Assembly (NCBI RefSeq): GCF_020905375.1 | Contig: NZ_JAJJBU010000018.1 | Span: 20,771-84,770, forward strand | Direction of reading: 5' to 3' | DNA: 64,000 nt | Origin: Arthrobacter cryoconiti | GTDB taxonomy: Bacteria > Actinomycetota > Actinomycetes > Actinomycetales > Micrococcaceae | Shown here: in pieces, positions 20,311 through 29,022 of the stretch | How the letters are laid out: the number at the start of each line of letters is the position of its first letter | Numbering within the stretch: the first letter of the stretch is position 1 | Position numbers and translations under genes: made by a program | The notes under the pieces: model-generated | Databases searched by the model: none | What the model was told of the DNA's origin: nothing | What the model saw: only the letters and a program-made list of their open reading frames with translations

Positions 20311-22340
20311 GCCTTTACCTGCTCGAGGCGGGTGCGGATGCGGCCGAGGACCGCGTCGAGGTCGGCGTCGATGTCTTCAAGAGCGCGCGGAGGAACGTAC
20401 TTGTAGAAATGGCGTGTGAAGGGGATTTCGCACCCTTCCTTGGACTTGTCTTCGTCGATCCAGGCGTCGGGCACGAAGGGCTTGACCTCGCGTTCCAGGT
20501 AGGCGTGGACGCCCTCGTCCCAGGGCACGTTTTCGGTGTCGCGGAGATCAGTATCAGCCTCAAACTTGCCTTTGGTGCCGGTGCAGATGTCGGCGGTGTC
20601 GTCGCGCTCGGACAGGCCGGAGATGAGCGCCTTCATCTGGGTGCCGGTGACAGGCGTTTCGCCGTTGGCCAAGGCGCCGCGCAGGGCTTTCGCGAAGGCG
20701 TCGCGGTTGGTCCAGACTTCGCCTGTGGTCAGTGCCGCGAGGGAGGTTTCGAGCGCGAGCCGGGACTCGGCGTCGTACTTGGAAAAGGCCTTGGAGGACA
20801 GAGCCGTCTCGATGCGCTCAGCTGTGACAGCGAAGTTGAGGCGCAATGGGCGTTCGACGGTGATGGTGCGGTAGAAGAAGTCGGTGGTGTTGAAGATTTT
20901 GGACTTGTCGCTCTGTTCGAAGTCTCCGTAGAGCTTGACGATGGTGTTGATGTCGTCGGGCCCGAGTTCGTTGCGCTTGGAGCCGAGGCCCTTGCGCATT
21001 TTCCGGAAGAGCTGGGAGCCGTCGACGAGCTGGATCTTGCCCACACGGTCAGGATGCTTGGATTTGGAGAGGACCCAGACGTAGGTGCTGATGCCGGTGT
21101 TGTAGAACATGTCCGTGGGCAGGGCGATGATGGCTTCGAGGTAGTCGCGCTGCAGGATCCACTTGCGGATGTTTGACTCCCCCGAGCCGGCGCCGCCGGT
21201 GAACAGGGGCGAGCCGTTCAGGACGATGGCCGCCCGGCCACCGGTGGTGCCCTGGCCGGGCTCGCGCATCTTGGAGATCAGATGCATCAGGAAGAGCATG
21301 GAGCCGTCGGACACGCGCGGGAGGCCGGGACCGAAGCGGCCGCCGAAGCCCTTTTCGAGATGTTCCTCGCGGACGGCTTTTTCTTGTTTTTTCCAGTCGA
21401 CGCCGAAGGGCGGGTTGGAGAGGCAGTAGTTGAAGGTGGTGCCGGCGTGGCCGTCGTTCAGGAGGGTGTCGGCGTTTACGATGGCGTCCACGGATTGGCC
21501 CTTGATGACCATGTCCGCCTTGCAGATGGCGTAGGACTGGGCGTTCAGTTCCTGGCCTGCGAGGGTGAGTTTCGCTTTCGGGTTCATCTGGGTGAGGTGG
21601 TCTTCGGCGACCGAAAGCATACCGCCGGTGCCTGCGGTGGGGTCGTAGACGGAACGAACGATGTCCTTGTCGGTCAGGTCTTTGCCATCGGCGTCGAAGA
21701 GGAGATCCACCATGAGCTCGATGACCTCACGCGGGGTGAAGTGTTCACCGGCGGTTTCGTTGGAGGCTTCGGCGAACTTGCGGATGAGTTCCTCGAAGAT
21801 GTGGCCCATTTTGGCGTTGGAGACACGCTTGGGGTGGAGGTCCACTTCGGCGAAGCGCTGGACAACGAGGAGGAGCAGGTTGTTCTCCTCAAGTTCCTCA
21901 ATCCGGTCCTCGATCTTGTACTTGGAGAAGATGTCGTGGACGTTCAGGGAGAATCCGTTGATGTAGGCGAGCAGGTTCTCCCGGATGTTCTCCGGGTCCC
22001 CCACCAGCTTCTTCAGATCATAAACGCTGGTGTTGTAGAACGAGTGCTGGTGTCCGGCCTTTGTGCGGAGGAGGACGGGGCGAACTGGCATGCCCTTCTC
22101 GTTTGCTTCCTTGACTGCCTCAAGCACCTGGGGTTTGGTGTCTGCAAGAACTGAATCCAGGCGGCTGAGCACCGTGAACGGCAGGATGAAGTCGCCGTAC
22201 TGGTGAGCCTTGAAATTGCCTCGCAGAAGATCCGCGATTCCCCAAATGAATGATGCGTAATTACTCAAGTCTCTTGCCTGCTCTGTCCGGGTCTTGCTTG
22301 TTGTGTTGCCGATGCTGGCGATCGGTGCACGCGGCACCAC
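20307..22340 (-). CDS. hsdM: Type I restriction-modification DNA methyltransferase subunit M
   Basis: A 677-residue N6-adenine methyltransferase. An N-terminal HsdM domain (about 25-165) is followed by the methylase with SAM motif DPTAGTGG (233-240) and catalytic motif NPPF (309-312). It ends with a long C-terminal tail (after ~500) that contacts HsdS. It is longer than classical ~520-residue HsdM, as in many actinobacterial systems. The start is probably the GTG at 22340, but no clear ribosome binding site is seen and the exact start is uncertain. It lies 68 bases after the GIY-YIG gene. Confidence 0.92.
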   Translation of the reverse strand: MVPRAPIASIGNTTSKTRTEQARDLSNYASFIWGIADLLRGNFKAHQYGDFILPFTVLSRLDSVLADTKPQVLEAVKEANEKGMPVRPVLLRTKAGHQHSFYNTSVYDLKKLVGDPENIRENLLAYINGFSLNVHDIFSKYKIEDRIEELEENNLLLLVVQRFAEVDLHPKRVSNAKMGHIFEELIRKFAEASNETAGEHFTPREVIELMVDLLFDADGKDLTDKDIVRSVYDPTAGTGGMLSVAEDHLTQMNPKAKLTLAGQELNAQSYAICKADMVIKGQSVDAIVNADTLLNDGHAGTTFNYCLSNPPFGVDWKKQEKAVREEHLEKGFGGRFGPGLPRVSDGSMLFLMHLISKMREPGQGTTGGRAAIVLNGSPLFTGGAGSGESNIRKWILQRDYLEAIIALPTDMFYNTGISTYVWVLSKSKHPDRVGKIQLVDGSQLFRKMRKGLGSKRNELGPDDINTIVKLYGDFEQSDKSKIFNTTDFFYRTITVERPLRLNFAVTAERIETALSSKAFSKYDAESRLALETSLAALTTGEVWTNRDAFAKALRGALANGETPVTGTQMKALISGLSERDDTADICTGTKGKFEADTDLRDTENVPWDEGVHAYLEREVKPFVPDAWIDEDKSKEGCEIPFTRHFYKYVPPRALEDIDADLDAVLGRIRTRLEQVKA

Positions 22341-22408
22341 TTAGAGCATATGACGATGCGGAGGCATCCGGGCAAATCGCTACAGCGTAAGCAGGGTGGG
22401 CACGGCGT

Positions 22409-23407
22409 CTACATAGGGGCGCGCTTGTCCAGAAAGTGGATTTTACGCAAAATGTCAGCCGCGAAAGCATGATTATGGTGCTTGGCGAAAACCGTGGTGG
22501 ACCGGCGCATCATGGTCACGTTGAGCCTATAAGCGGCATCCAAAATGAATGGCTGCTCCAGCACCCTGGAAAAGGTATCAGTGCCTACGCAGTCCAGAGT
22601 CAGCACCGGACCTGCGCTTCGATAGTTAGTGGACACTTGGGAAGTTACCCGCCGAAGCCAGCGGTCTTTCAGTGCTTCCAACTTGGGTGAGAGTTCCTCA
22701 GGCCAAAGATTGACTGTCCATTCAAGCTCTGTGCTTCCATTTTTGAGATCCTGCTCAGTCACGTACAAGGCTTCCACGGAACCGACATTCAGCGTGAAGA
22801 GCCTGCGGTGATCCCTATACTTCCGTGTTGATGGAAACGCTGTAAGCGACCACAACAAACCCCCTGTCCGGCTGGGGCTTGGGATGGTCTCGTGCATGTA
22901 CCGCGCCAGCTCATCTCGTATCTGCCGATAGTCGCGACGCTCCGAGAGTTGCCAGAAACGGCCATCTTTGGACTGCCTGGGCTCTTCCGAAACAGTTAAC
23001 CGCCTGGATCTCTCCCATGGCAGCGTGAGTCTGGCGCCGACTGCCATCTCAATTTCCAGATCCCCACGGCCGCCCGGCTGGTCGGTCAGCATCTTGTTGC
23101 GCAGGCTGTAGCCGCGTTGCTCGTGGACGATGGCTGCGCGCTCATATGCGTCAAGCAATTCTCGCTCGCATGGGGCAAACCCGAACGCCAAGATATCACC
23201 GTGGGTGCGCCTGTGGTCCGCGTAGCGACGGATGATATTCACGGTTTGGCCCACATAGCGGACACCATCTTCAAACTCAAGGACGTAAATCCCACAGAGG
23301 TCTCCCGATTCCGCCATGGCAAAGAGTGCGGAAACAGGGGCCGAATCTTCCATGGAATACCGTGTGAAAATGAGAGGTTCCAACATAGCTGCGTCTGGGC
23401 TGTCCAT
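22409..23407 (-). CDS. GIY-YIG nuclease-domain protein at head of restriction island
   Basis: A 332-residue protein. The GIY-YIG fold is at about residues 33-100: CGIYVLEFEDGVRYVGQT gives GIY and YVG, then Arg in NIIRRYADHR, the catalytic-type Glu in AYERAAIVHEQ, and Asn in LRNKML. The remaining ~230 residues match nothing I recognise and may bind DNA or a partner. It is on the same strand as hsdM with a 68-base gap, so it may be part of the defence operon. A nicking or restriction role is inferred from the fold only. Confidence 0.78.
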   Translation of the reverse strand: MDSPDAAMLEPLIFTRYSMEDSAPVSALFAMAESGDLCGIYVLEFEDGVRYVGQTVNIIRRYADHRRTHGDILAFGFAPCERELLDAYERAAIVHEQRGYSLRNKMLTDQPGGRGDLEIEMAVGARLTLPWERSRRLTVSEEPRQSKDGRFWQLSERRDYRQIRDELARYMHETIPSPSRTGGLLWSLTAFPSTRKYRDHRRLFTLNVGSVEALYVTEQDLKNGSTELEWTVNLWPEELSPKLEALKDRWLRRVTSQVSTNYRSAGPVLTLDCVGTDTFSRVLEQPFILDAAYRLNVTMMRRSTTVFAKHHNHAFAADILRKIHFLDKRAPM

Positions 23408-23582
23408 GCCCCCATAGTGACATCAATAGGCGCGGCTGGCTAAAGGACTTTCCCGTCAAAATCCCCACTCATAACAATGCGCCACCGTCAGTCCGCCCGA
23501 CCAGCGAGTCACAGTACCGAAGGCGGCCAGCCAAGACAGCCACCTTCCCGGGGCTATGCTCAAAATGACCAGAGAGGAAACC

Positions 23583-23981
23583 ATGCCCACATTCGGGATG
23601 CCGTCACATATTGATTTTTCAGTTTCCAATGCCGAGGCCAGCGCACGGTGGTATTGCGAGGTCCTGGGCTTGAAGCGGGTGCGGCGCGTTGACTTCGAGG
23701 ACCGCATTATGATCGTTCTCTTGCATGCCACCTCAGGTCTTGTCATCGGGCTCAATGAGCACTCCGTAGTCCCCAATGGCCGCTTCGATGACCGGAATGT
23801 GGGCTTGGACCACATTGGTTTCAGCGTCACCGAGAGGGCCGATTTGGAGACTTGGGAGCGCCACCTGAGCGCCCTCAACGTGGTGCATTCCCCCACCGAA
23901 GATACTGCCAACGGATCCGCCCTGGTCTTCCGCGACCCAGACAACATTCAGCTTGAGTTTTGGTGGACCCGTAAACAATAA
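23583..23981 (+). CDS. VOC family protein (glyoxalase/bleomycin-resistance superfamily)
   Basis: A 132-residue single-module VOC protein. GMPSHIDFSVSNAEASARWY opens the first half and GLDHIGFSVTERADLETWE the second. Metal-ligand type positions are His in SHIDF, His in DHIGF and Glu in IQLEFWW. ATG 23583 is preferred because AGAGAGGAAA precedes it. Probably a small-molecule-modifying enzyme or binding protein; substrate unknown. It lies 67 bases upstream of mycothione reductase in the same direction. Confidence 0.85.
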   Translation: MPTFGMPSHIDFSVSNAEASARWYCEVLGLKRVRRVDFEDRIMIVLLHATSGLVIGLNEHSVVPNGRFDDRNVGLDHIGFSVTERADLETWERHLSALNVVHSPTEDTANGSALVFRDPDNIQLEFWWTRKQ

Positions 23982-24048
23982 ACTGGTAGCTGGTGTGGAG
24001 GTTGCAGTGCGATAATTTCGATATCACCAAGCAAAGGATCTCTACCTC

Positions 24049-25455
24049 ATGGCCCACTTTGACCTCGTCATCATTGGCACCGGCTCCGGCAACTCCATCC
24101 CAGGCCCCGAATTCGATGATTGGTCCATTGCCATCGTCGAGGACGGCTACTTTGGCGGCACCTGCCTCAACGTAGGTTGCATCCCCACCAAAATGTTTGT
24201 CCACCCCGCCGAACTCGCAGACGCGGCCCGTCACGGCAAGGCTCTGGGCATCGACGCCCAGCTCAACTCCGTGGACTGGAAAGGCATCCGAGACAGGATC
24301 TTCACCCGCATCGACGCCATTGAAGCCGGTGGGCGTGCCTACCGCGATGGCGACGAATGCCCCAACATCACGGTCTTCTCCGGGCACGGGCAATTCACCG
24401 GGACCAAGGCACTGCACGTGGACCTCCACAACGGTGACACTGCCGAGATTACCGGTGACCGATTCGTCCTGGCCGCGGGATCCCATGCGGTAGTTCCCGA
24501 GATTCCGGGTCTGGCCGATGCCAACGCCCCGTTCCATACCTCGGACACCATCATGCGGATCGAATCCCTTCCGGCCAGCATCGCCATCCTTGGCGGTGGC
24601 TACATCGCCGCCGAATTCGCGCACGTTTTTTCTTCATTCGGTGTCAAAGTCACTCAGATCGCCCGTGGCTCCCGGCTTCTCAAGTCCCAGGACGACGACG
24701 TCTCCGCTCAGTTTACAAAGGAAGCATCCGCACGCTACGACGTCCTATTGGACACTAAGGTCAGCGGCGTCACAGAGACCAGTGACGGCGTCGAACTTGT
24801 TGTTGAAGGCCCCAACGGGACCCACACCGTGGCCGCAGAGTTGCTGCTGGTCGCCACCGGACGCCTCTCCAATGGTGCCCGGCTGTCAGTGGAAAAGGCG
24901 GGTGTGGAGCTGGATCACCACGGCAGGGTAGTGGCGGATAAATTCCAGCGCACCACTGTGGATGGCATCTACGCTCTGGGAGACATCAGCACCCATCACC
25001 AGCTCAAGCACGTGGCTAACCATGAAGCCCGCGTGGTCAAGCACAACCTGGCCCATCCCGAGTCCCTGATCAGCTCCGACCACCGCTTTGTACCCGCGGC
25101 CGTCTTCACCGATCCGCAGATCGCCTCCGTTGGTATTACGGAAGCACATGCGATCAAGGCCAACATTCCCTATGTTGCCAAAACCCAGAACTATTCCGAC
25201 ATCGCCGCGGGCTGGGCCAGGGAAGATCAGGGCCACTTCCTGAAGGTGCTGGCAGATCCCGCCACCGGGCTACTGCTGGGCGCTCATGTGATTGGGCCGG
25301 AGGCTGCCACGGTGATCCAGCCGCTGATCCAGGCCATGTCCTTTGGGCAGAGCGCACACGACGTTGCCCACAATCAGTACTGGATTCATCCTGCCCTGAC
25401 GGAATTGGTGGAGAACGCGCTGCTGGGCTTGCCGGAGCCATCCGCGCAGCAGTAA
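24049..25455 (+). CDS. mtr: Mycothione reductase
   Basis: A 468-residue NADPH-dependent flavoprotein disulfide reductase that reduces oxidised mycothiol (mycothione), keeping the actinobacterial thiol pool reduced. Seen: FAD motif IIGTGSGNSIPG, redox pair GGTCLNVGCIPTKM (C39/C44), NADPH motif ILGGGYIAAEFA, FAD motif YALGDI, and the C-terminal catalytic His-Glu region WIHPALTELVENAL. The TGSGNS start is typical of Mtr rather than glutathione reductase or lipoamide dehydrogenase. AAAGGA lies at a good distance from the ATG. It is the strongest phylum marker in the window. Confidence 0.93.
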   Translation: MAHFDLVIIGTGSGNSIPGPEFDDWSIAIVEDGYFGGTCLNVGCIPTKMFVHPAELADAARHGKALGIDAQLNSVDWKGIRDRIFTRIDAIEAGGRAYRDGDECPNITVFSGHGQFTGTKALHVDLHNGDTAEITGDRFVLAAGSHAVVPEIPGLADANAPFHTSDTIMRIESLPASIAILGGGYIAAEFAHVFSSFGVKVTQIARGSRLLKSQDDDVSAQFTKEASARYDVLLDTKVSGVTETSDGVELVVEGPNGTHTVAAELLLVATGRLSNGARLSVEKAGVELDHHGRVVADKFQRTTVDGIYALGDISTHHQLKHVANHEARVVKHNLAHPESLISSDHRFVPAAVFTDPQIASVGITEAHAIKANIPYVAKTQNYSDIAAGWAREDQGHFLKVLADPATGLLLGAHVIGPEAATVIQPLIQAMSFGQSAHDVAHNQYWIHPALTELVENALLGLPEPSAQQ

Positions 25456-25516
25456 CTACTCACGGCCAGAGACTCTGAGCAGTTCAGGGGCGGGTGCGGC
25501 CACGCAACGGAACCAT

Positions 25517-27298
25517 TTAGAGTTCCGGGAGCACCCGCTCCTTGACCTGCTTGCGGAGGATTTTCCCGAGCATTGAGCGCGGCATATCCGGCACCTGCAC
25601 GATCCTTCTCGGGACTTTGTACCCGGCCAGCTGCCCACGGCAATGCTCACGCAGGGCTTCTTCGTTCAGGCTGACACCTGGTTCAAGCTCGACGGCGGCC
25701 ACCACCATTTCCCCGCCGCGCTCCAATGCCTTGCCGAAGACGGCGGCATCCACCACGTCGCGGTGCTGGCGCAGAACACTCTCCACCTCCGATGGGGCCA
25801 CATTGAACCCACCAGTGATCACAAGTTCCTTGGCACGGTCCACAATGGTGGTAAATCCTTCTTGATCCACCGTGACAACGTCTCCTGTCCGGAGCCAGCC
25901 ATCCGCCGTCAGCGTCCTTGCAGTTTCTTCCGGATTGTTCCAATAACCCTGGAACACTTGCGGGCCTTTCAACAGCAACTCACCAGGTTGCCCTTGCGCC
26001 ACTTCCTCGCCGGGATGATTTGCGTCGACCACTTTCATTAGCGTGGATGGAAACGGTACTCCTATGGTCCCGTTCTTGCGGGTGGGGTAGAACGGATTGC
26101 CCAATGCCACCGGCGAAGATTCCGTCATCCCGTAACCTTCCACGAGCAAGCCTCCCGCGACGGATTCCCACAGCTCCACCACATGATCCGGCAAGTTCAT
26201 GGCCCCGGAGATACAGTATTTGCACGAACGCAATGACACACCCTTCTCCTTGGCAGCCAAGGCAGTGCGCTCATAAATGGGCGGTACGGCACAGTACACG
26301 GTGGCGGGCGATTTCTTCATGGCGTCCAGCACCAGGTCCGTCTCAAACTTCGGGAACAGCACCAACAGACCCTGTTTGCGAATACCAAACGTCAAATACA
26401 GTGTCATCCCAAACGCGTGGAACATGGGCAGGATCGCATAGAGGATCTCTTTGCGCTTCTGGGCTCCGTGCATCCAAGCTTCGCCCTGCAGCGCATTTGA
26501 AAACAGGTTGAAGTGCGTGAGCATGGCACCTTTAGGCAGACCCGTGGTGCCAGAGGTGTAGCCAATCACGGCTAGGTCAGCCACGTCCGGGCGAGGGTGG
26601 GCCGGATCAATGCTCCCGCTAGACAACAATTCCTTCCACGGCATGGTCCCCGGTGCCGGTGCGCTGAGCGCAACACGGCTTTGCCGCAGTTTTTGCACCG
26701 GCAAGTACAGGGCCAAACGCTTAAGCGCAGGGAACGCTGTCAGCAGATTCACGGACACGATTTTCTCGATTTTGATGTCAGCGGGGAATTCCTCAATGGC
26801 GGCGACCGCCTTATCCCACGCGATCACGACCCGCGCCTGGTGATCCTCGAACTGGTGCCGCAATTCCCGCGAGGTATAAAGCGGGTTGTGTTCCACCACC
26901 ACAGCACCCAGACGCAGAACAGCATAAAAAGCCACCACGTGCTGGGGACAATTGGGCAGAACCAGTGCCACCCGATCCCCCGCACGCACACCAAGTTTCC
27001 GCAATCCCTCTGCGGCCCGATTAACCTGCTCACCGAGCTGGCGGTAGCTGGTGCGGCGCCCGAAGAACTCCAGCGCCGGGCTGGCACCGGCCTCCTCCAC
27101 GGACGTCTCCAACATATCCACCAGCGACTTCGTGGGCAGTTCGATCTGTTCCGGGACCCCTGGCTGATAGTTCTTCACCCACGGATGACTGGTCGCGGCG
27201 CTTTCCTCTGTAAATACTTCAGCGCTTGCTTCAGCCTTTGCTTCAGCGTTGGGAACGCGGTTTGCAGGATCGGGATTCACGGAATCTGGAAGTGGCAT
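25517..27298 (-). CDS. Long-chain fatty acid-CoA ligase (AMP-forming)
   Basis: A 593-residue acyl-adenylate enzyme: ATP + fatty acid + CoA to acyl-CoA. Motifs: A3 IGYTSGTTGLPKGAMLTH, A5 VEGYGMTESSPVAL, A7 GWLRTGDVVTVDQEGF, A8 IVDRAKELVITGGFNVAP, and the A10 lysine in PRSMLGKILRKQV. The first ~40 residues are a low-complexity Ala/Glu-rich tail (AEAKAEASAE) not normal for the family; the real start could be later. AGGAT precedes the ATG at 27298. It is divergent from the retron. Confidence 0.9.
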   Translation of the reverse strand: MPLPDSVNPDPANRVPNAEAKAEASAEVFTEESAATSHPWVKNYQPGVPEQIELPTKSLVDMLETSVEEAGASPALEFFGRRTSYRQLGEQVNRAAEGLRKLGVRAGDRVALVLPNCPQHVVAFYAVLRLGAVVVEHNPLYTSRELRHQFEDHQARVVIAWDKAVAAIEEFPADIKIEKIVSVNLLTAFPALKRLALYLPVQKLRQSRVALSAPAPGTMPWKELLSSGSIDPAHPRPDVADLAVIGYTSGTTGLPKGAMLTHFNLFSNALQGEAWMHGAQKRKEILYAILPMFHAFGMTLYLTFGIRKQGLLVLFPKFETDLVLDAMKKSPATVYCAVPPIYERTALAAKEKGVSLRSCKYCISGAMNLPDHVVELWESVAGGLLVEGYGMTESSPVALGNPFYPTRKNGTIGVPFPSTLMKVVDANHPGEEVAQGQPGELLLKGPQVFQGYWNNPEETARTLTADGWLRTGDVVTVDQEGFTTIVDRAKELVITGGFNVAPSEVESVLRQHRDVVDAAVFGKALERGGEMVVAAVELEPGVSLNEEALREHCRGQLAGYKVPRRIVQVPDMPRSMLGKILRKQVKERVLPEL

Positions 27299-27388
27299 GA
27301 TTCCATCCTGCCGCCAACTCTGCGTAGCTGTCGAATGGCTTCACCGGCGAGCGCCGAGGAAGCCTCTCACCGCGTCAGAGCCCTTTGC

Positions 27389-27394
27389 TACCCT
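27389..27394 (+). promoter_or_regulatory. Possible -10 element of the retron transcript
   Basis: TACCCT fits the actinobacterial TANNNT -10 pattern and would place the transcription start near 27401, just before the a1 repeat at 27406, where a retron RNA should begin. No convincing -35 is seen. Confidence 0.3.
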
Positions 27395-27405
27395 TGAGGC
27401 ATGCG

Positions 27406-27420
27406 ACGGCTTCTGGATGA
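27406..27420 (+). repeat. Retron a1 inverted repeat
   Basis: Fifteen bases exactly complementary to 27548-27562. In retrons the a1/a2 duplex holds the ends of the RNA together and is needed for priming. Confidence 0.8.
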
Positions 27421-27547
27421 GGTGGGTACGGCACCTAGTGCGCGTCCCTCTCCGGGGTTACCCCGGGGCTTGCACGTCACCCTGAGACATCCGCCTCGGG
27501 TGCCTCACTGCGCTCCGCGCAGCAGCGCACCCGAACAGAGAGTGAAG

Positions 27548-27562
27548 TCATCCAGAAGCCGT
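27548..27562 (+). repeat. Retron a2 inverted repeat
   Basis: Fifteen bases exactly complementary to 27406-27420. It ends 44 bases before the preferred start codon of the reverse transcriptase, the expected place for a2. Confidence 0.8.
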
Positions 27563-27606
27563 TGCGCTCTTCCGCCCAACCCCGCCCACCGCAGCTTGAC
27601 TTGCCC

Positions 27607-29022
27607 ATGACCACTCCCACGCCCGGCGCTGCGGTCCTCGCGCGCACACCGAACCCTTCGCCTCGTAACGTGTCCACAGCTCTTGCCTATGCTTTTCTAG
27701 CCGCGCCGACCTGGAGCGAAGCGGAGCTGGCCGCCGCAACCACATACGTCGTCGGAAAGCGAGGCGGCACACGGTCCGCAAAGTGGCACACACAACTCGC
27801 GTCCAGTGTGCTGCGAGCCTACCCGCGCCCTCCTCTACGGGAACCACGCCAACTAGCGGTCTTCATAGCCGGCGCTAAGCCCTTCTACCTTGCAGTAGAC
27901 CGTGCCACCCGGTTGCACGCCACCTTGACGATTGCGCACTATGTTCTCCCACCCACCAACGTTGCTGAGCTGAAGTCACCACTGGAAGAGCGCAGTCTCA
28001 TCCCGCAAACGCTTGCGGAACTGGCGGGTGTCCTGGATCTGACCGTTGGTGAACTGGATTGGTTTGCCGATCCCCTGCAATGGAACCGTACGGCACGCAA
28101 CAAACGTCTGGTCCACTACCGCCACCAATGGCGGCTGCGCCCCGGGCGGACGCCTCGCCTCTTGGAGATTCCGGCTCCCCGCCTGCGCGAAATCCAGCGC
28201 AGCGTGCTGCGCGAACTACTCTCCCCGCTCCCCCTACACGACGCCGCCCACGGGTTCACTCCTGGACGCAGCCCCGCCACTAACGCCGCACACCACACCG
28301 GCCGGAACGTCGTCGTCAATGTGGACCTCACTACGTTCTTTGCCCGGGTCACTGCCGGGAAGGTCTTTGGCATACTGCGCCAAGCCGGATTCCCGGAGAC
28401 CGTGGCGCACCGCCTGGCTGGGCTATGCACGCATACCGTCCCCCTGGGCGTGATTGCCGAGATGCCCCAAGGCGGCGGCGCATCCGGCCGTTTCGCTTTC
28501 CGCCAAGCCCTGGCCACCCCACATCTGCCGCAGGGCGCCCCGACTTCTCCGGCGCTGGCCAATCTGTCCCTGCGACGTTTGGATTCTCGTCTTGCCGGGC
28601 TGGCTGCAAGCTTCGACGCCGACTACACCCGTTACGCCGATGACTTGGCCTTTAGCGGCGGACCCGGCTTTTCCCATAGGTCTTTAGCGTTCGTCAGCTT
28701 GGTGCATAAGATCGTGGAGCAGGAGGGGCACACCGTCAACGATGCCAAAACTCGGGTGCGTGGAAGTGGTGTTCAGCAGCGTGTTACGGGCGTGGTGGTC
28801 AATGCGCACACCAATGTTTCCCGTGCCGAGTTTGATCGGCTCAAGGCAATTTTGCACAACTGCGCCGTTCACGGCCCGGCCGGGCAAAACCGTTGCGGGC
28901 CACAGGGCTCAGAGCATTCAGACTTCCGCGGGCACCTCCAGGGGCGGATCGCGTGGGTGCGCCACCTCAACCCGGCCCGTGCGGCCAAGCTAGAACGCAT
29001 CTTTGCGGCGATCATTTGGTAG
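27607..29022 (+). CDS. Retron-type reverse transcriptase with long N-terminal extension
   Basis: A 471-residue RNA-directed DNA polymerase (from ATG 27607; a TTG at 27562 would overlap a2). The polymerase is in the C-terminal ~300 residues: VVVNVDLTTFFARV (first catalytic Asp), LPQGAPTSPALANL, the YADD box at 343-346 within YTRYADDLAFSG, and VTGVVVN at 393-399, a hallmark of retron RTs. GFTPGRSPATNAAHHTG precedes the palm. The first ~180 residues are a helical extension with no motif I know; myxobacterial retron RTs have a comparable size and N-terminal extension. The upstream structured RNA makes retron identity strong. No effector gene adjoins; the 3' end overlaps the convergent GntR gene by 11 bases. 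Confidence 0.9.
   Translation: MTTPTPGAAVLARTPNPSPRNVSTALAYAFLAAPTWSEAELAAATTYVVGKRGGTRSAKWHTQLASSVLRAYPRPPLREPRQLAVFIAGAKPFYLAVDRATRLHATLTIAHYVLPPTNVAELKSPLEERSLIPQTLAELAGVLDLTVGELDWFADPLQWNRTARNKRLVHYRHQWRLRPGRTPRLLEIPAPRLREIQRSVLRELLSPLPLHDAAHGFTPGRSPATNAAHHTGRNVVVNVDLTTFFARVTAGKVFGILRQAGFPETVAHRLAGLCTHTVPLGVIAEMPQGGGASGRFAFRQALATPHLPQGAPTSPALANLSLRRLDSRLAGLAASFDADYTRYADDLAFSGGPGFSHRSLAFVSLVHKIVEQEGHTVNDAKTRVRGSGVQQRVTGVVVNAHTNVSRAEFDRLKAILHNCAVHGPAGQNRCGPQGSEHSDFRGHLQGRIAWVRHLNPARAAKLERIFAAIIW

Larger units (their letters stand above)
27406..27562 (+). ncRNA. Predicted retron non-coding RNA (msr-msd)
   Basis: About 157 bases bounded by a perfect 15-bp inverted repeat: a1 ACGGCTTCTGGATGA (27406-27420) and a2 TCATCCAGAAGCCGT (27548-27562). 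Inside lie: GGTG/CACC (27421-27424 with 27432-27435); a 6-bp hairpin CCGGGG-TTA-CCCCGG (27452-27466); and an msd-like long hairpin. That hairpin has an outer stem TCACCCT/AGAGTGA (27477-27483 with 27539-27545, one mismatch), a middle stem CGGGTGC/GCACCCG (27497-27503 with 27527-27533) and an inner stem CTGCGC-TCC-GCGCAG (27508-27522). This a1-msr-msd-a2-RT order is the retron architecture. A G right after a1 (27421 or 27422) is the likely priming residue. Boundaries need RNA and msDNA data. Confidence 0.8.

Noticed and set aside
20409..22154. Long plus-strand open frames (255 and 290 codons) opposite hsdM
   Set aside because: Their translations are runs of Gly, Val, Asp and Glu typical of the antisense frame of high-GC genes; hsdM on the other strand has full motifs.
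23875..24624. Minus-strand 249-codon frame opposite mycothione reductase
   Set aside because: Gly/Val/Asp-rich antisense translation; the plus strand carries the real redox motifs.
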